Source: Gammaproteobacteria bacterium
GTDB lineage: Bacteria > Pseudomonadota > Gammaproteobacteria > Acidiferrobacterales > Sulfurifustaceae
DNA: 64,000 nucleotides
Assembly: GCA_016199745.1 (NCBI GenBank)
Contig: JACQFZ010000017.1
Span: 1-64,000 of the forward strand
Direction: 5' to 3'
The notes under the pieces were generated by a model. That model was not told where the DNA came from, made no database searches, and saw only the letters and a list, made by a program, of their open reading frames with translations. Numbering within the stretch: position 1 is the first letter of the stretch; every line of letters begins with the position of its first letter. This document shows positions 55,040 to 63,856 of this stretch, piece by piece. Made by a program: the position numbers and the translations under genes.

Positions 55040-55459
55040 ATGTCGACCCTTCTCGTTATTATCGCTAGCGCTCTGCTTTTCTGCGGCTGGCTGTATTTTC
55101 CTTATAAGCATTTTGCCGATGGCGGTACTGGCGCTCGCTTCTGGTCGCCCAACAAACTTGTCGCCATCGCCGTACTGCTGTCGATGGGCGTCGTTATGTT
55201 ACTGGTCGACTGGGAAAATCCGCTCACTGTCTGGCTATCGCACGGCCGGATGGCACGGCGATCTTTCTCCGCAGTGTGGGCGGTCTACGGCTTACCGCTT
55301 TGGTCGGTCGCCGTTATCTTATTTCCGCAGGTCGCGCGAGATCTGGCGAAACCCAATGCTGTTCTTTTACCAACATCATCTTGGCCTTACGCGCTATTCG
55401 GTTGGGTAATGCTGAGTTTTTCTTGCGCGGTTCTGCTGGTGCTCGTGAACCACCGATAA
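55040..55459 (+). CDS. Small membrane protein of unknown function
   Basis: The 139-residue protein has four hydrophobic segments: LLVIIASALLFCGWLYF, LVAIAVLLSMGVVMLLVDW, AVYGLPLWSVAVILFPQVA and LFGWVMLSFSCAVLLVLVN. No family is recognised. It starts just after an A/T-rich stretch with AACGAATAAAAACC, so the ribosome site is weak. It converges on hslR. Confidence 0.6.
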   Translation: MSTLLVIIASALLFCGWLYFPYKHFADGGTGARFWSPNKLVAIAVLLSMGVVMLLVDWENPLTVWLSHGRMARRSFSAVWAVYGLPLWSVAVILFPQVARDLAKPNAVLLPTSSWPYALFGWVMLSFSCAVLLVLVNHR

Positions 55460-55470
55460 AGGTCCTTGCG

Positions 55471-55872
55471 CTATCGGTCATCGCCTTTCTTCCACTGAAT
55501 CAGCTGCCGCCGTTCTCGTTTCGTTGGTCGCCCTTCGCCGTGGGAAAAATAGATTTTTTCGCGGGCCAACTGCGTCGCCAATGCGGCCCGTGCCGCTTTG
55601 CTCTGGTCGCTTTCTGCGTAAAGCAAAGCGGCTGCCGACGCCGGCCCGCGCCGGTTGGACAGGCCGCGCACTCGTACCACGTGCTCATACGGACCGATAT
55701 GGATGCGCAACTCGTCGTTCAGCCGAATTGCTTTGGCGGCTTTCGTTCGCTCGCCGTTCACTTTGACCTTACCGCCCGCGACTGCTTCAGCGGCAAGCGC
55801 GCGAGTTTTGAAAAATCGCGCGGCCCACAGCCACTTGTCGATACGAATCTCGCTGTCTTTGGTTTGCGTCAC
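55471..55872 (-). CDS. hslR: Ribosome-associated heat shock protein Hsp15 (S4 domain)
   Basis: The 133-residue protein has the S4 RNA-binding core IRIDKWLWAARFFKTRALAA with EAVAGGKVKVNGERTKAAKA and a basic tail RPTKRERRQLIQWKKGDDR, which match HslR. Hsp15 binds stalled 50S subunits carrying nascent chain and helps recycle them. Length and motifs are complete. Confidence 0.94.
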   Translation of the reverse strand: MTQTKDSEIRIDKWLWAARFFKTRALAAEAVAGGKVKVNGERTKAAKAIRLNDELRIHIGPYEHVVRVRGLSNRRGPASAAALLYAESDQSKAARAALATQLAREKIYFSHGEGRPTKRERRQLIQWKKGDDR

Positions 55873-55911
55873 ATCCTGCCCTACGATTTTCAGAGGGCTG
55901 CTTTGGCGCTG

Positions 55912-56988
55912 TTAACCGGTCCGCGCTTCCAGCAACTCGCGCACATCTTGCGGCAACAATGCGCGTAGTTTTGTCGTAATAACCGACTCGCGCTTGCTCC
56001 ACCAAACACCAACGCCGATCAGGGCAAATCCCAAGAGCGACAGCACAGCGACGAATGCAAAACTATCTTTGAATATCTGCCACGACAAGTCGCCGAGCAC
56101 TAGTGCGATGCCGATGCCGCCGAACACGGCAAAAACCCGTCGACCTAAAATCGCGCCGACGAAGATCAACGAAAAATTAATCGCCAGATAAATCAACTTA
56201 CCCGATAGCTCGCCCGATCCCATCGACGACAGCACGCCCCAAAATGTCATCACGCCGAACAGATATAACCAAAACGGATAGTCCTTGCTGTGCCGCGAAC
56301 GCAAGTCGACAAAGAATGCCAACAACAACATCAACAATCCGAACACCAGCGTGATCTGCTTGCGCAACTCCCAGCCAGCATCGCTGAATATCCCACCGGT
56401 ATCGCCGTCTAGCTGTATGAGCAATGCCGGTACCACATCCATCCCCATATACCACAACGTCACCGCGATCGGCATGACCAGGAACGGATAGCGAAAGCGC
56501 CACAGCATTACCGCACCCACCGCCAGCGTGGCTAGTTCCATCAGTAACCAGCGCCAATCGATCCACGCATGATAGTCGCGATAGTGCATGGCATTCGCGC
56601 CGTCGGCCCACACACCAAGCACATGCTGTAGCGCGAAGATCGCTAACGGTACCAACGCAATGGCTAGCGTTGCAAAAATTGCCGTGGGCACGCCTAACTC
56701 ATGTTTCTCGAACCAGGCGGCCACACCGATCGCGCAAATTATGTACAACACCGACAAACCGAATAACGCCGCCATGCCAAGCGATTCCACTGCCAGCGTC
56801 GTAAACAAAGTCGCTGCGCCAATGGCCAACATGCCACCCAGGTAATAGAGCACATGCGTGCCGCTGAATTTTGCCGTACCGGACTTGCTGTCTTGCTGAA
56901 GTAAAAACGCCAGCAAAGGGTCAATTTGGTTGGATTGCAAGATGCCGGCATTGGCGGCTGCTTCCAGATCGTTTCGCTTGATGGTCAT
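55912..56988 (-). CDS. DUF2157-domain membrane protein
   Basis: ATG at 56988 follows AGAGGACC and gives 358 residues. A short cytoplasmic front (MTIKRNDLEAAANAGILQSN with QIDPLLAFLLQ) resembles the DUF2157 start, followed by about ten membrane segments beginning VLYYLGGMLAIGAATLFTTL. A basic C-terminus (TTKLRALLPQDVRELLEAR) is cytoplasmic. Function is unknown. Confidence 0.75.
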   Translation of the reverse strand: MTIKRNDLEAAANAGILQSNQIDPLLAFLLQQDSKSGTAKFSGTHVLYYLGGMLAIGAATLFTTLAVESLGMAALFGLSVLYIICAIGVAAWFEKHELGVPTAIFATLAIALVPLAIFALQHVLGVWADGANAMHYRDYHAWIDWRWLLMELATLAVGAVMLWRFRYPFLVMPIAVTLWYMGMDVVPALLIQLDGDTGGIFSDAGWELRKQITLVFGLLMLLLAFFVDLRSRHSKDYPFWLYLFGVMTFWGVLSSMGSGELSGKLIYLAINFSLIFVGAILGRRVFAVFGGIGIALVLGDLSWQIFKDSFAFVAVLSLLGFALIGVGVWWSKRESVITTKLRALLPQDVRELLEARTG

Positions 56989-57032
56989 GGCGGTCCTCTT
57001 GTCGTTATCAGAAAGACACAAAACTGCGACAG

Positions 57033-57950
57033 CTATATTGACTTCCCGCGGCTCCACTTCTCAATCAGATAGTCGATGAACACCCGCATCTTCGGTGGAA
57101 CGTGCCGGTTCGGCAACCAAACAGCATACGCGGCGCTGAGCGGGCTGAGCGGCTGCCACTTCGGTAACAACGCTACGAGCCGCTTCGAGCGCAACTCACG
57201 TTCGACAATAAAGGTCGGTAAGAGTCCCACCCCCATGCCGGCCAGCAATGCATCGCGAATCACCTCGCCCTGGTTCACAACGAGGTTGGTCGTTACCCGA
57301 ACCGTCTCCCGTCCTTTTGCGCCGTCGAAAATCCATTTATCAGAAAAGTTGTTCTGACCGTAATAAAGACAGTTAAGACGCGCCAAATCGCTGGGAACAC
57401 GCGGCAGCGAATGCTTGCGCAAATAAGCCGGAGCTGCACATATGACGTAATCAATCGGCAACAACTTTCGTGCAACCACGCCGTCGGGCAGCGTGCGTGC
57501 CAGCCGGATCGCCAGATCGTAACCTTCGTCCGCTAGGTCGGCCACCCGATCGAGCATGGCCAGTTGAATCTGGATGTCGGGAAAGCGCGCCAGAAATTCC
57601 GGAATCAGCGGTGCCACGCATATTTTTCCGAACGTCACCGACGTCGTCACCCGCAGCGCTCCGCGCGGCGTTTGCGCCAGCCGCGACACGGTGGCGCGCG
57701 CTTCTTGCGCGAGCTCGACCGTCTGCGCCGCACGCTCGTAAAATTCACGGCCTGCTTCGGTGAGCGACAGCGCACGCGTGGTCCGATTGAGCAGCTTGGC
57801 ACCGAGCAAGCGCTCGAGCTGGGCGATATGTTTACTGATCGACGATTTCGTCAATCCCAGATGGTGACCGGCGGCGGAAAAACCCTTCAACTCCACCACC
57901 TTCACGAACACCGCCATTCCTGCCAGTTGTTCGAGAAATGCTTTATCCAT
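57033..57950 (-). CDS. LysR-family regulator
   Basis: ATG at 57950 gives 305 residues; TTG at 57962 is also in frame. The HTH is LAGMAVFVKVVELKGFSAAG with HHLGLTKSSISKHIAQLERL, then a LysR effector domain (LRVTTSVTFGKICVAPLIPE onward). It is of the CrgA/DmlR-like group. It is divergent from the DMT permease at 58064, whose expression it probably controls through the dyad at 57965-57980. Confidence 0.92.
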   Translation of the reverse strand: MDKAFLEQLAGMAVFVKVVELKGFSAAGHHLGLTKSSISKHIAQLERLLGAKLLNRTTRALSLTEAGREFYERAAQTVELAQEARATVSRLAQTPRGALRVTTSVTFGKICVAPLIPEFLARFPDIQIQLAMLDRVADLADEGYDLAIRLARTLPDGVVARKLLPIDYVICAAPAYLRKHSLPRVPSDLARLNCLYYGQNNFSDKWIFDGAKGRETVRVTTNLVVNQGEVIRDALLAGMGVGLLPTFIVERELRSKRLVALLPKWQPLSPLSAAYAVWLPNRHVPPKMRVFIDYLIEKWSRGKSI

Positions 57951-57964
57951 AGGCTCCGGCAATA

Positions 57965-58014
57965 GTTTCCTATTAGAAACTATTAGTTTATCAGGCGCTG
58001 GATTGTTTCCTATA
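57965..58014. promoter_or_regulatory. Candidate LysR operator between lysR and the DMT gene
   Basis: GTTTCCTATTAGAAAC (57965-57980) is a dyad with perfect 5-base arms, and a half-copy GTTTCCTATAA lies at 58004-58014. The first is 15 bases before the lysR start, the second 50 bases before the permease. This fits a LysR recall and activation site pair. Confidence 0.55.
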
Positions 58015-58063
58015 AAAGATCGCCGAAAATGGAGCTTGGCAACAAGCTATTGCGACAACAATC

Positions 58064-59185
58064 ATGAAAACAAATGGCCGAGGCTACGGTATCGCGCTGC
58101 TCCTAATTGCGACGATGGCTTGGGGCGCGTTGTTTCCCATCGCCAAAAACGCGCTAGCGATAATGGACGGTTTCTATCTGACGGCGTTCCGCTATGGACT
58201 GGCATCGGTCATTTTTGCCGCCATCCTTTGGTTAACCGAAGGTCGAAAGGCATTTCGCCTGGAAGGTCGCGCGCTGTCGTTGTTCATCTTCGGCTCGCTC
58301 GGATTCGCCGGCTTTAGTATTTTGGTATTCGTTGGATTATCGCGCTCCACATCAGAACACGGCGCCATCATCGTGGCGCTGATGCCGTTGATAACGGCAG
58401 TGCTCTCTTGGGTTACTAAAGGCATCAAGCTCAAGCGCGCTACGCTGGTGTGCATCGCCGGTGCGCTAACCGGCGTGCTGCTGGTGGTGACAAAAGGAAA
58501 CTGGGCCGCACTGCAGGGCGGCGCCCTGCTACCCGATCTCATGATCTTTCTCGGCGCTGTTTGCTGGCTGTTTTACACCATGGGCGCCGGCCAGTTTTCC
58601 GGTTGGTCACCGCTGCGCTACACCACCATCAGCTGTCTGCTCGGTGCCGTGACCATTTTGTTAGTGACGGCGGTGGCGACGACAAGCAACGTGATTCATG
58701 CGCCGACCGTCAGCGAGGTGCTTTCCGTCAAATGGCAGATCGCCTATCTCGTGCTGATCGGCGGCGTAATGGCGGTATTGAGCTGGAATACGGCAATCAA
58801 ACTCGTTGGTGCGGTCAATGGCGTGCTGTTCATTAATATGGTGCCGGTGACAGCGTTCGCCATTGGTATTTTCCAAGGCCGAAGCTTCAGCACGATAGAA
58901 TTGGATGGCGCCGCCATCACTATCCTGGCGTTGATTGCCAATAATTTGAGTCATCGCGAATTCTTTCGTCGAAGGGCAGATATGAGTGGACCTAACATGC
59001 AGGTGATTTTTGCCGCACTGCAAATCAGCCTTCGTGCTCGCAATGAACTGACGGCGATGTTGCAGCGTGCCCAGATGGAGAAGCGGGACATTACCGATCA
59101 AGAGGTCGAGGATCTCAGGATCGGCAATGATATCTTGAGCGAAGATCTCATCAGCCGGTTGCGGTCCACGCCGCCAGCTGGGTGA
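58064..59185 (+). CDS. DMT-superfamily (EamA) permease with helical C-terminal tail
   Basis: The 373-residue protein has ten hydrophobic segments in two EamA repeats (GIALLLIATMAWGALFPIAK; LIGGVMAVLSWNTAIKLVGA) and then about 70 residues of charged helical sequence (ARNELTAMLQRAQMEKRDIT with DQEVEDLRIGNDILSEDLI) after the last segment. Typical EamA permeases are about 300 residues. The tail should be cytoplasmic and may be a regulatory or dimerising part. The permease is divergent from a LysR gene. Confidence 0.88.
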   Translation: MKTNGRGYGIALLLIATMAWGALFPIAKNALAIMDGFYLTAFRYGLASVIFAAILWLTEGRKAFRLEGRALSLFIFGSLGFAGFSILVFVGLSRSTSEHGAIIVALMPLITAVLSWVTKGIKLKRATLVCIAGALTGVLLVVTKGNWAALQGGALLPDLMIFLGAVCWLFYTMGAGQFSGWSPLRYTTISCLLGAVTILLVTAVATTSNVIHAPTVSEVLSVKWQIAYLVLIGGVMAVLSWNTAIKLVGAVNGVLFINMVPVTAFAIGIFQGRSFSTIELDGAAITILALIANNLSHREFFRRRADMSGPNMQVIFAALQISLRARNELTAMLQRAQMEKRDITDQEVEDLRIGNDILSEDLISRLRSTPPAG

Positions 59186-59267
59186 AAAGTCCATTTTGAT
59201 GAACTGCAACATGCACAGAACGCGTTCTTCAAATTTCCATTCCACCAACATGTGCAAATCGATGCAG

Positions 59268-59729
59268 CTATCGCCACTTACGCTTTTTCTTGGCCTCGCG
59301 CTTCGACGATGCGGACACCGAACGCCCCTCCGCAACCCCATCACCGCCAAGTAATTCGGCCGCTGTAACCCCGAAGGCATGGGCGCAACGCTCGATGTTG
59401 TCCAAACTGATGTTGCAACTAGCGCGTTCCACTAAGCTGATGTAGGTGCGATGCAGTCCGCTGACCTCCGCCATCTGTTCCTGTGACCAACCTCGTGCAC
59501 CGCGCAGTATTCGAAGGCGACTCGCCAGCAGATGCCGTAGGGTTTGTTCTTTATCTTTGCCATCGGTGGGTTGGGCGTTATTACCGATGAACCTTTCCAC
59601 GGCGGAAGTCGTTGTTAACCATTGTTGGCAGGCAGCGAGTTCTAGAGCCTGTTGTTGAGCAAGAGTGTTGCTCCCATTACTCCGCACCAACGGCAAGCGC
59701 CAGACCGCAAATTTGCAGTCTGGCGCCAC
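59268..59729 (-). CDS. XRE-family helix-turn-helix protein
   Basis: The frame encodes 153 residues from GTG at 59729; GTG at 59687 (138 residues) is likelier because the first overlaps a hairpin. The HTH is LASRLRILRGARGWSQEQMA with EVSGLHRTYISLVERASCNI and a following ERCAHAFGVTAAELL helix. The basic tail ends KREAKKKRKWR. It lies just after the SUKH gene on the same strand and may regulate the toxin locus. Confidence 0.75.
   Translation of the reverse strand: MAPDCKFAVWRLPLVRSNGSNTLAQQQALELAACQQWLTTTSAVERFIGNNAQPTDGKDKEQTLRHLLASRLRILRGARGWSQEQMAEVSGLHRTYISLVERASCNISLDNIERCAHAFGVTAAELLGGDGVAEGRSVSASSKREAKKKRKWR
59698..59725 (-). terminator. Hairpin after the SUKH immunity gene
   Basis: CGCCAGAC and GTCTGGCG pair perfectly around a 12-base A/T-rich loop, starting 14 bases after the immunity stop on the minus strand. 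No T-run follows. It overlaps the longest possible start of the XRE gene. Confidence 0.4.
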
Positions 59730-59738
59730 GTGTTTCGG

Positions 59739-60197
59739 TTAGACCGTGTATTTTTTTAGGAACTCGTCGAAGTTGTAGGCGAGGCGGCGCTTGTGATCAG
59801 GATCAGTCGTCATGTAGCCGCGAAACAGCATCACCACGGGCGGGTCTTTTTCTCTTACGCTGTAGTCGAGGCATAGAAACACGCTGCCCGCGCTGTCTGC
59901 AAATGGGACAAGGTTTTCGTAGCCTTGTTCAGCTAGATTTGGCGTCTGCCATGCTGTTGTGTAAACCTCGCTCTGTCCCGTATGAGCATGATACAAGCAC
60001 TCAAGAGCCATCTCTTTCCCGTTCGGATACCTCACTGATAAATTTACTGGCGTCTCTCCGCCATGCTCCATCATTAACTTTTTTAAGCTCTCCGGTAAGA
60101 CGCGACCTAATTCACCTTCCACGGCTTTGACGTCGCTTTCTGATGCCCGCGCGAGGTCTTTGTTAAGATACTTTTCCCAAATAATTGAGTTAGACAT
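59739..60197 (-). CDS. SUKH-superfamily (SMI1/KNR4) immunity protein
   Basis: ATG at 60197 gives 152 residues, MSNSIIWEKYLNKDLARASE, with the SUKH landmarks VKAVEGELGRVLPESLKKLM (the first helix and LP motif), NLVPFADSAGSVFLCLDYSV and a C-terminal NFDEFLKKYTV. SUKH proteins neutralise many nuclease toxins of polymorphic toxin systems. Its start overlaps the toxin stop by eight bases, so the two are coupled, as expected for toxin and immunity. Confidence 0.88.
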   Translation of the reverse strand: MSNSIIWEKYLNKDLARASESDVKAVEGELGRVLPESLKKLMMEHGGETPVNLSVRYPNGKEMALECLYHAHTGQSEVYTTAWQTPNLAEQGYENLVPFADSAGSVFLCLDYSVREKDPPVVMLFRGYMTTDPDHKRRLAYNFDEFLKKYTV

Positions 60198-61398
60198 TTC
60201 GGCCGCCTCCCCAGATTTCCATGCCGCCAATGTGATTGTACCGTGCGTGCAGGTCTTTGTTTACCAACTGCACCTTGCCCGTCCGTTGATGATGGTGCCA
60301 CGTCAGATCTGGCGGGGAAGATCTTTTTGACGGATCACTCATAAAAAATTCCACCTGTTCGTCATTTAAATCGAGTGTTTTCTTTAACGTGGAATCCTGT
60401 TTCAACAATTGTCCAAGTCGCCCGTTGGTTGCCGCAAAGTGAGCTTTCTCGTCGCCACTGTTAATGTGTGAATCATCTAAATAAGTTTCATATATGGTGA
60501 ACTCAGGAAATCCATCCTGATCTTTCTGGAGGAAGTAAGTTTTTCCCTTGAACTCTCTAGTAGCTATACCGTCCCGTTCCGTTTCATACATCGGTATTGC
60601 TTTCGGTTTACCCGTTGTCCCCACCAACGGCTGCGCCACGCCGTTGACGACGGTGGGGTTACGTTTCGGATCGGCATCCATATGAGCAGTCGCCGGATCC
60701 TTATATACGTTGCTCTTTGTGCCATCGACCACAGGCGCTGTTTTCTTCTCCGTACCCGCGCCCGTCGCCACTTGGCTATTCACGTTGACGCCATGCGCAC
60801 TCGCCGCCAGGGCGGTCCACCCGAACCCCAGCGGATGGGCAATGGTGGCGAGGAGTGCCGTGGTGTCTTTCGCGGCAATCGCATCGGCGGCTTTGCGCAT
60901 CCAGTCGCCGCCGTCGCCGAGGTATTTATCGACCGCACTGAGATACGGTTGATAGCCCGCCGCGCTGAGCCGCTGCGTGCTTTCATGGGGCGTACTACGC
61001 GCTTGATCGAGCGCGCTCGCGGTGGTGCGAAAGTTCGACGCACCGACATTCGCTGCGGTTTGCGCACGCACGTTAGGGGTTGATTCGGCGAGCGTCGCGG
61101 CGTTCGTCGCGAAACGGGCGAGGGGTGCCGACCCCAGGGCGTGCTGGCTGTAGCTTTTCATGTCGGCAAGCACATCGGCGGAGGCGATAGCGGCGGCTGT
61201 GCTAGCGCCGGCACTGCCGCCGCCGCTGTTTTCCCCAGCGGTTACATCGCTGGAACCTTCGGCAACCATCGCGCCACACGCGCACAGATGGTCGACGGTG
61301 ATATAGCCGCCCAGGGTATGCGAGACGGTGCCAAGGCAATCGGCAAACGGGATGATGCCGTGACCGCAGGCGGACAGGCTGGTGAGGATTGTCTGCAT
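60190..61398 (-). CDS. Polymorphic toxin with PAAR-like start and C-terminal WHH nuclease
   Basis: ATG at 61398 follows GGGAGGAAAGGCG and gives 402 residues. The N-terminus (about 1-60) has Cys-rich CGHGIIPFADCLGTVSHTLG and LCACGAMVAEGSSDVTAG, resembling a PAAR spike domain (TSHGG...GSxxV). A long helical, Ala/Ser-rich middle part carries no recognised domain. The last 40 residues hold the HNH/EndoVII WHH motif LTWHHHQRTGKVQLVNKDLH (His368-370, His384) and NHIGG (His389). A PAAR-tipped nuclease toxin delivered by the T6SS is the likely reading. The SUKH immunity gene follows directly. Confidence 0.85.
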   Translation of the reverse strand: MQTILTSLSACGHGIIPFADCLGTVSHTLGGYITVDHLCACGAMVAEGSSDVTAGENSGGGSAGASTAAAIASADVLADMKSYSQHALGSAPLARFATNAATLAESTPNVRAQTAANVGASNFRTTASALDQARSTPHESTQRLSAAGYQPYLSAVDKYLGDGGDWMRKAADAIAAKDTTALLATIAHPLGFGWTALAASAHGVNVNSQVATGAGTEKKTAPVVDGTKSNVYKDPATAHMDADPKRNPTVVNGVAQPLVGTTGKPKAIPMYETERDGIATREFKGKTYFLQKDQDGFPEFTIYETYLDDSHINSGDEKAHFAATNGRLGQLLKQDSTLKKTLDLNDEQVEFFMSDPSKRSSPPDLTWHHHQRTGKVQLVNKDLHARYNHIGGMEIWGGGRNV

Positions 61399-61564
61399 CG
61401 CCTTTCCTCCCTGGTGTCCTTGGCTGATTTTTAGTAACGCGAACGCGATTCTATCTGCGCCGCCGACGGATTGAAAAGGCACTTTCGTCCATAGGAGCCA
61501 CTAGCAAAACGGGAGCGTGACCAGGCAGAATAGCCGGTCACAATAACGACAAAGGGAGTTTGCG

Positions 61565-62419
61565 ATGTCTACCAGTGCGCCGGCCGCCGTCCAAGAAGAA
61601 AAATCCGAGAAGGTTAGGCTTTTCCGTATCACCGATATTCCGGACGTGATGGAGAAGCGCTTGGGGTGGACGGTCGGCGCGAAGCTCATGCGCCGGTGGT
61701 TTGCAAATCCATCTTTCGCGATGTCGCGAGATGTGAAGAAAAATGACGTCGATGCGCGCAGCCTTTCGGCATTCCAGATTGACGAACGTATCGTCACCAT
61801 GGAGTGGGCGCTGCGCTTTTCGCGGGTGAGCGGTGCCTACCTGCAGCTCCTAAATGGTTGGAGAACGCCGGCCGGGCTCGCGTTACTGAGAGACCGTATC
61901 GATAGATCCCCTAAAGGAAAGATAGGCTGGCGCTTTGGTGACCTTTCTCAACCTGGTAAGGCGCTAGATCAAACCTGCCAAGTTAATTTTATGGAGCTAG
62001 GGAATCTATCCGATCCGCTCGACGACTTCTTCGGCGGGATCGCCCGTGCCAGCCTGAAGATTGCCGTGAGCGGAGTAGTAACACCGCTAAAGCTCGGCCG
62101 CTACAGCATCGCCGTCGACGAGGTCGGTTTATATCTGCGCGATACCTACGACTTCAATGACGATAGCTACGACCTTATTTCCCAGCCGCTAGGCTATTGG
62201 GGATTCCAAGGCGTTCAACGTGGCGTGAAGCTGCGCTGGGACATTGAGATCGATGAAGTATACGCGAACAAGGACGATGTCCCTGCTGATCGGGTTTATG
62301 CCGTGCAGAACGAGGATTTCCGCCACTATCGGAATAAGTACGGCAAGGGCGGTGACTTCGTGATCTACTCCGATGTTCGCCGCGTGCGTTTGCCGGTGCC
62401 GATCGTGCTTGGGGTCTAG
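61565..62419 (+). CDS. DUF6402-family protein (T6SS-associated)
   Basis: The 284-residue soluble protein resembles DUF6402: ITDIPDVMEKRLGWTVGAKL with MRRWFANPSFAMSRD, ERIVTMEWALRFSRVSGAYL, LKIAVSGVVTPLKLGRYSIA and LRDTYDFNDDSYDLISQPLG. In other genomes such proteins often lie beside T6SS effectors, and this one is divergent from the PAAR-like toxin. A GGGAG site precedes the ATG. It is translated two bases ahead of the next gene. Family assignment is from memory of the pattern. Confidence 0.65.
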   Translation: MSTSAPAAVQEEKSEKVRLFRITDIPDVMEKRLGWTVGAKLMRRWFANPSFAMSRDVKKNDVDARSLSAFQIDERIVTMEWALRFSRVSGAYLQLLNGWRTPAGLALLRDRIDRSPKGKIGWRFGDLSQPGKALDQTCQVNFMELGNLSDPLDDFFGGIARASLKIAVSGVVTPLKLGRYSIAVDEVGLYLRDTYDFNDDSYDLISQPLGYWGFQGVQRGVKLRWDIEIDEVYANKDDVPADRVYAVQNEDFRHYRNKYGKGGDFVIYSDVRRVRLPVPIVLGV

Positions 62420-62421
62420 CC

Positions 62422-62832
62422 ATGAATGATCTGCAAACGGTGCTCAAGATCGTCGCCAAGCACAAAGGCAAGCTTCTAACGATAAGCGTATTGGTTGGTT
62501 TAGCCGTGTACTTTTATCCAAGAGCGCACGTGGAATATGTCTCGGTGAGCCCAGACCGAACCTATCGTATCGAGATGTATTACCCGAGCCTCTTTCAATG
62601 GCTACTCAACCGTGACAAGCAAGACGCCGGCTTCGTGCGGTTGTATCGAAACTTCGACAACCAATATTTTGGCGAGAGTGAAGTGGTCGACTTCTTCGGT
62701 GGTGCGCAAACCATGTGGATGATGGATATATCCGGCAGGGTCCGCGTTGGTCGCGACGTTGTTTTTGAAGGTGTACCGCCGGTGACCGCTGCTGGCGAAG
62801 TAATGAAGGTGCCTAATCCGGCAGCTCAGTAG
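62422..62832 (+). CDS. Small membrane-anchored protein, candidate immunity partner
   Basis: The 136-residue protein has one membrane segment (LLTISVLVGLAVYFY, about 18-32) and a periplasmic part with VEYVSVSPDRTYRIEMYYPS, GFVRLYRNFDNQYFGESEVV and MWMMDISGRVRVGRDVVFEG. It starts two bases after DUF6402, so they form a pair. The membrane-tethered beta-rich form fits immunity proteins of periplasmic effectors, but no family is certain. Confidence 0.6.
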   Translation: MNDLQTVLKIVAKHKGKLLTISVLVGLAVYFYPRAHVEYVSVSPDRTYRIEMYYPSLFQWLLNRDKQDAGFVRLYRNFDNQYFGESEVVDFFGGAQTMWMMDISGRVRVGRDVVFEGVPPVTAAGEVMKVPNPAAQ

Positions 62833-62885
62833 TTAGACCAGCAACTGCAGCGGCTTAAAGTAATCGATAGGCCGCCGTTATTCGA

Positions 62886-63344
62886 CTACACACATTGAGA
62901 AAACGCAGGGTGGTCGTGCGCCTTATTTCTTTCAATGGGATAGCCGGACATCAGCAGAAGGTAGCCATTTTTTAGCAGCGCCACCGAATCGTCGGGAAGA
63001 CCACCGGTGGCACCTTTCAACGTCACCAACAGCGGACCGTAGTCCTCGCACAAAGTAATCGTCACCAGTCCCTTGTCGCTGTCAGTGCGAGCCTCGCCTA
63101 CCACCGAACCGTCATCGATCCGGCTGACGCTGACGACACCGCCCAGTACCTTGCCCAACCCACCGCCGGCGCCGGCACTGTCGCCACCTCTGCCCGCTCC
63201 GGAGCCACCACCCGCACCTTCGTGCGGCGGCCGCACATCGGCGTCACCGCTAAAGCCAGTTTTTACGCCGGCAACCCATGGCGAGCGGCTGCTCGCATTC
63301 GGTGCCGCCGGCCGCGTTAGGAATTTAATGCAGCGGACTCGCAC
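62886..63344 (-). pseudogene. Truncated paralogue of the RCC1 lipoprotein with internal deletion
   Basis: The 152-residue frame aligns to the large lipoprotein at 32708-36280: VAGVKTGF with VAGVETGF, SAGAGGGLGKVLGGVVSVSR with SAGAGGGLGKVLGGVISVNR, and LLVTLKGATG with the same. It then jumps to DDSVALLKNG, matching FDSVALLKDG about 230 residues further on, and soon stops. The signal peptide is missing. An internal deletion of a former RCC1-type gene explains this. Its start overlaps the end of the next upstream gene. Confidence 0.7.
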
Positions 63345-63600
63345 TTAAGATAGAGACAGAGATCGGAGTTGTGGTTAACGATATTTGCTGCACGATAAAT
63401 CGGCCTGACCTGCCATCGGACAATTGAATTTCGAAAGAACGACCTTGGCTGTTGAGTAACTCGTCCGGAAGCTGCTCAAGCTGAAAATGTCCGTACCATG
63501 CTTGCAAACAAGCGCGGTCGGCCTCTTCATTGATCCAGACAGCGACATTCTCAGCGACGACGTTTACGCCATCTAGAATTCGCGCTGTGACTCGCCTCAT
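63325..63600 (-). CDS. Small protein of unknown function
   Basis: The 91-residue product MRRVTARILDGVNVVAENVA continues with VWINEEADRACLQAWYGHFQ, SFEIQLSDGRSGRFIVQQIS and a final LTTTPISVSILSASPLH. AAGAGGTTCTT before ATG gives a good ribosome site. The alternating polar and hydrophobic pattern suggests a small beta-barrel or OB-like domain. No family is recognised. The stop overlaps the broken RCC1 paralogue. The 256-base gap upstream of it holds no recognised gene. Confidence 0.5.
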   Translation of the reverse strand: MRRVTARILDGVNVVAENVAVWINEEADRACLQAWYGHFQLEQLPDELLNSQGRSFEIQLSDGRSGRFIVQQISLTTTPISVSILSASPLH

Positions 63601-63856
63601 AAGAACCTCTTCCGCACTTCGAACTACATTAGAGCCGCTGCCCGTTCGAGCGCTAACAAGAAAATTTAAAAGCAGCGCCGTTAAGTGTCCGTCCTATCCC
63701 CTCATCGATGTATTGTTATGCCCCGTTAGACAGTTTCAAAGTCCGAGTAAGCATGCGATATTGCCCAACTTAAATATAAGAAAGACGTTGTCATCACGTT
63801 TCTCCGACGTCCATCTTGATCGCTAAATCATTCCAATAGCAGCAGGAGATTTATTT

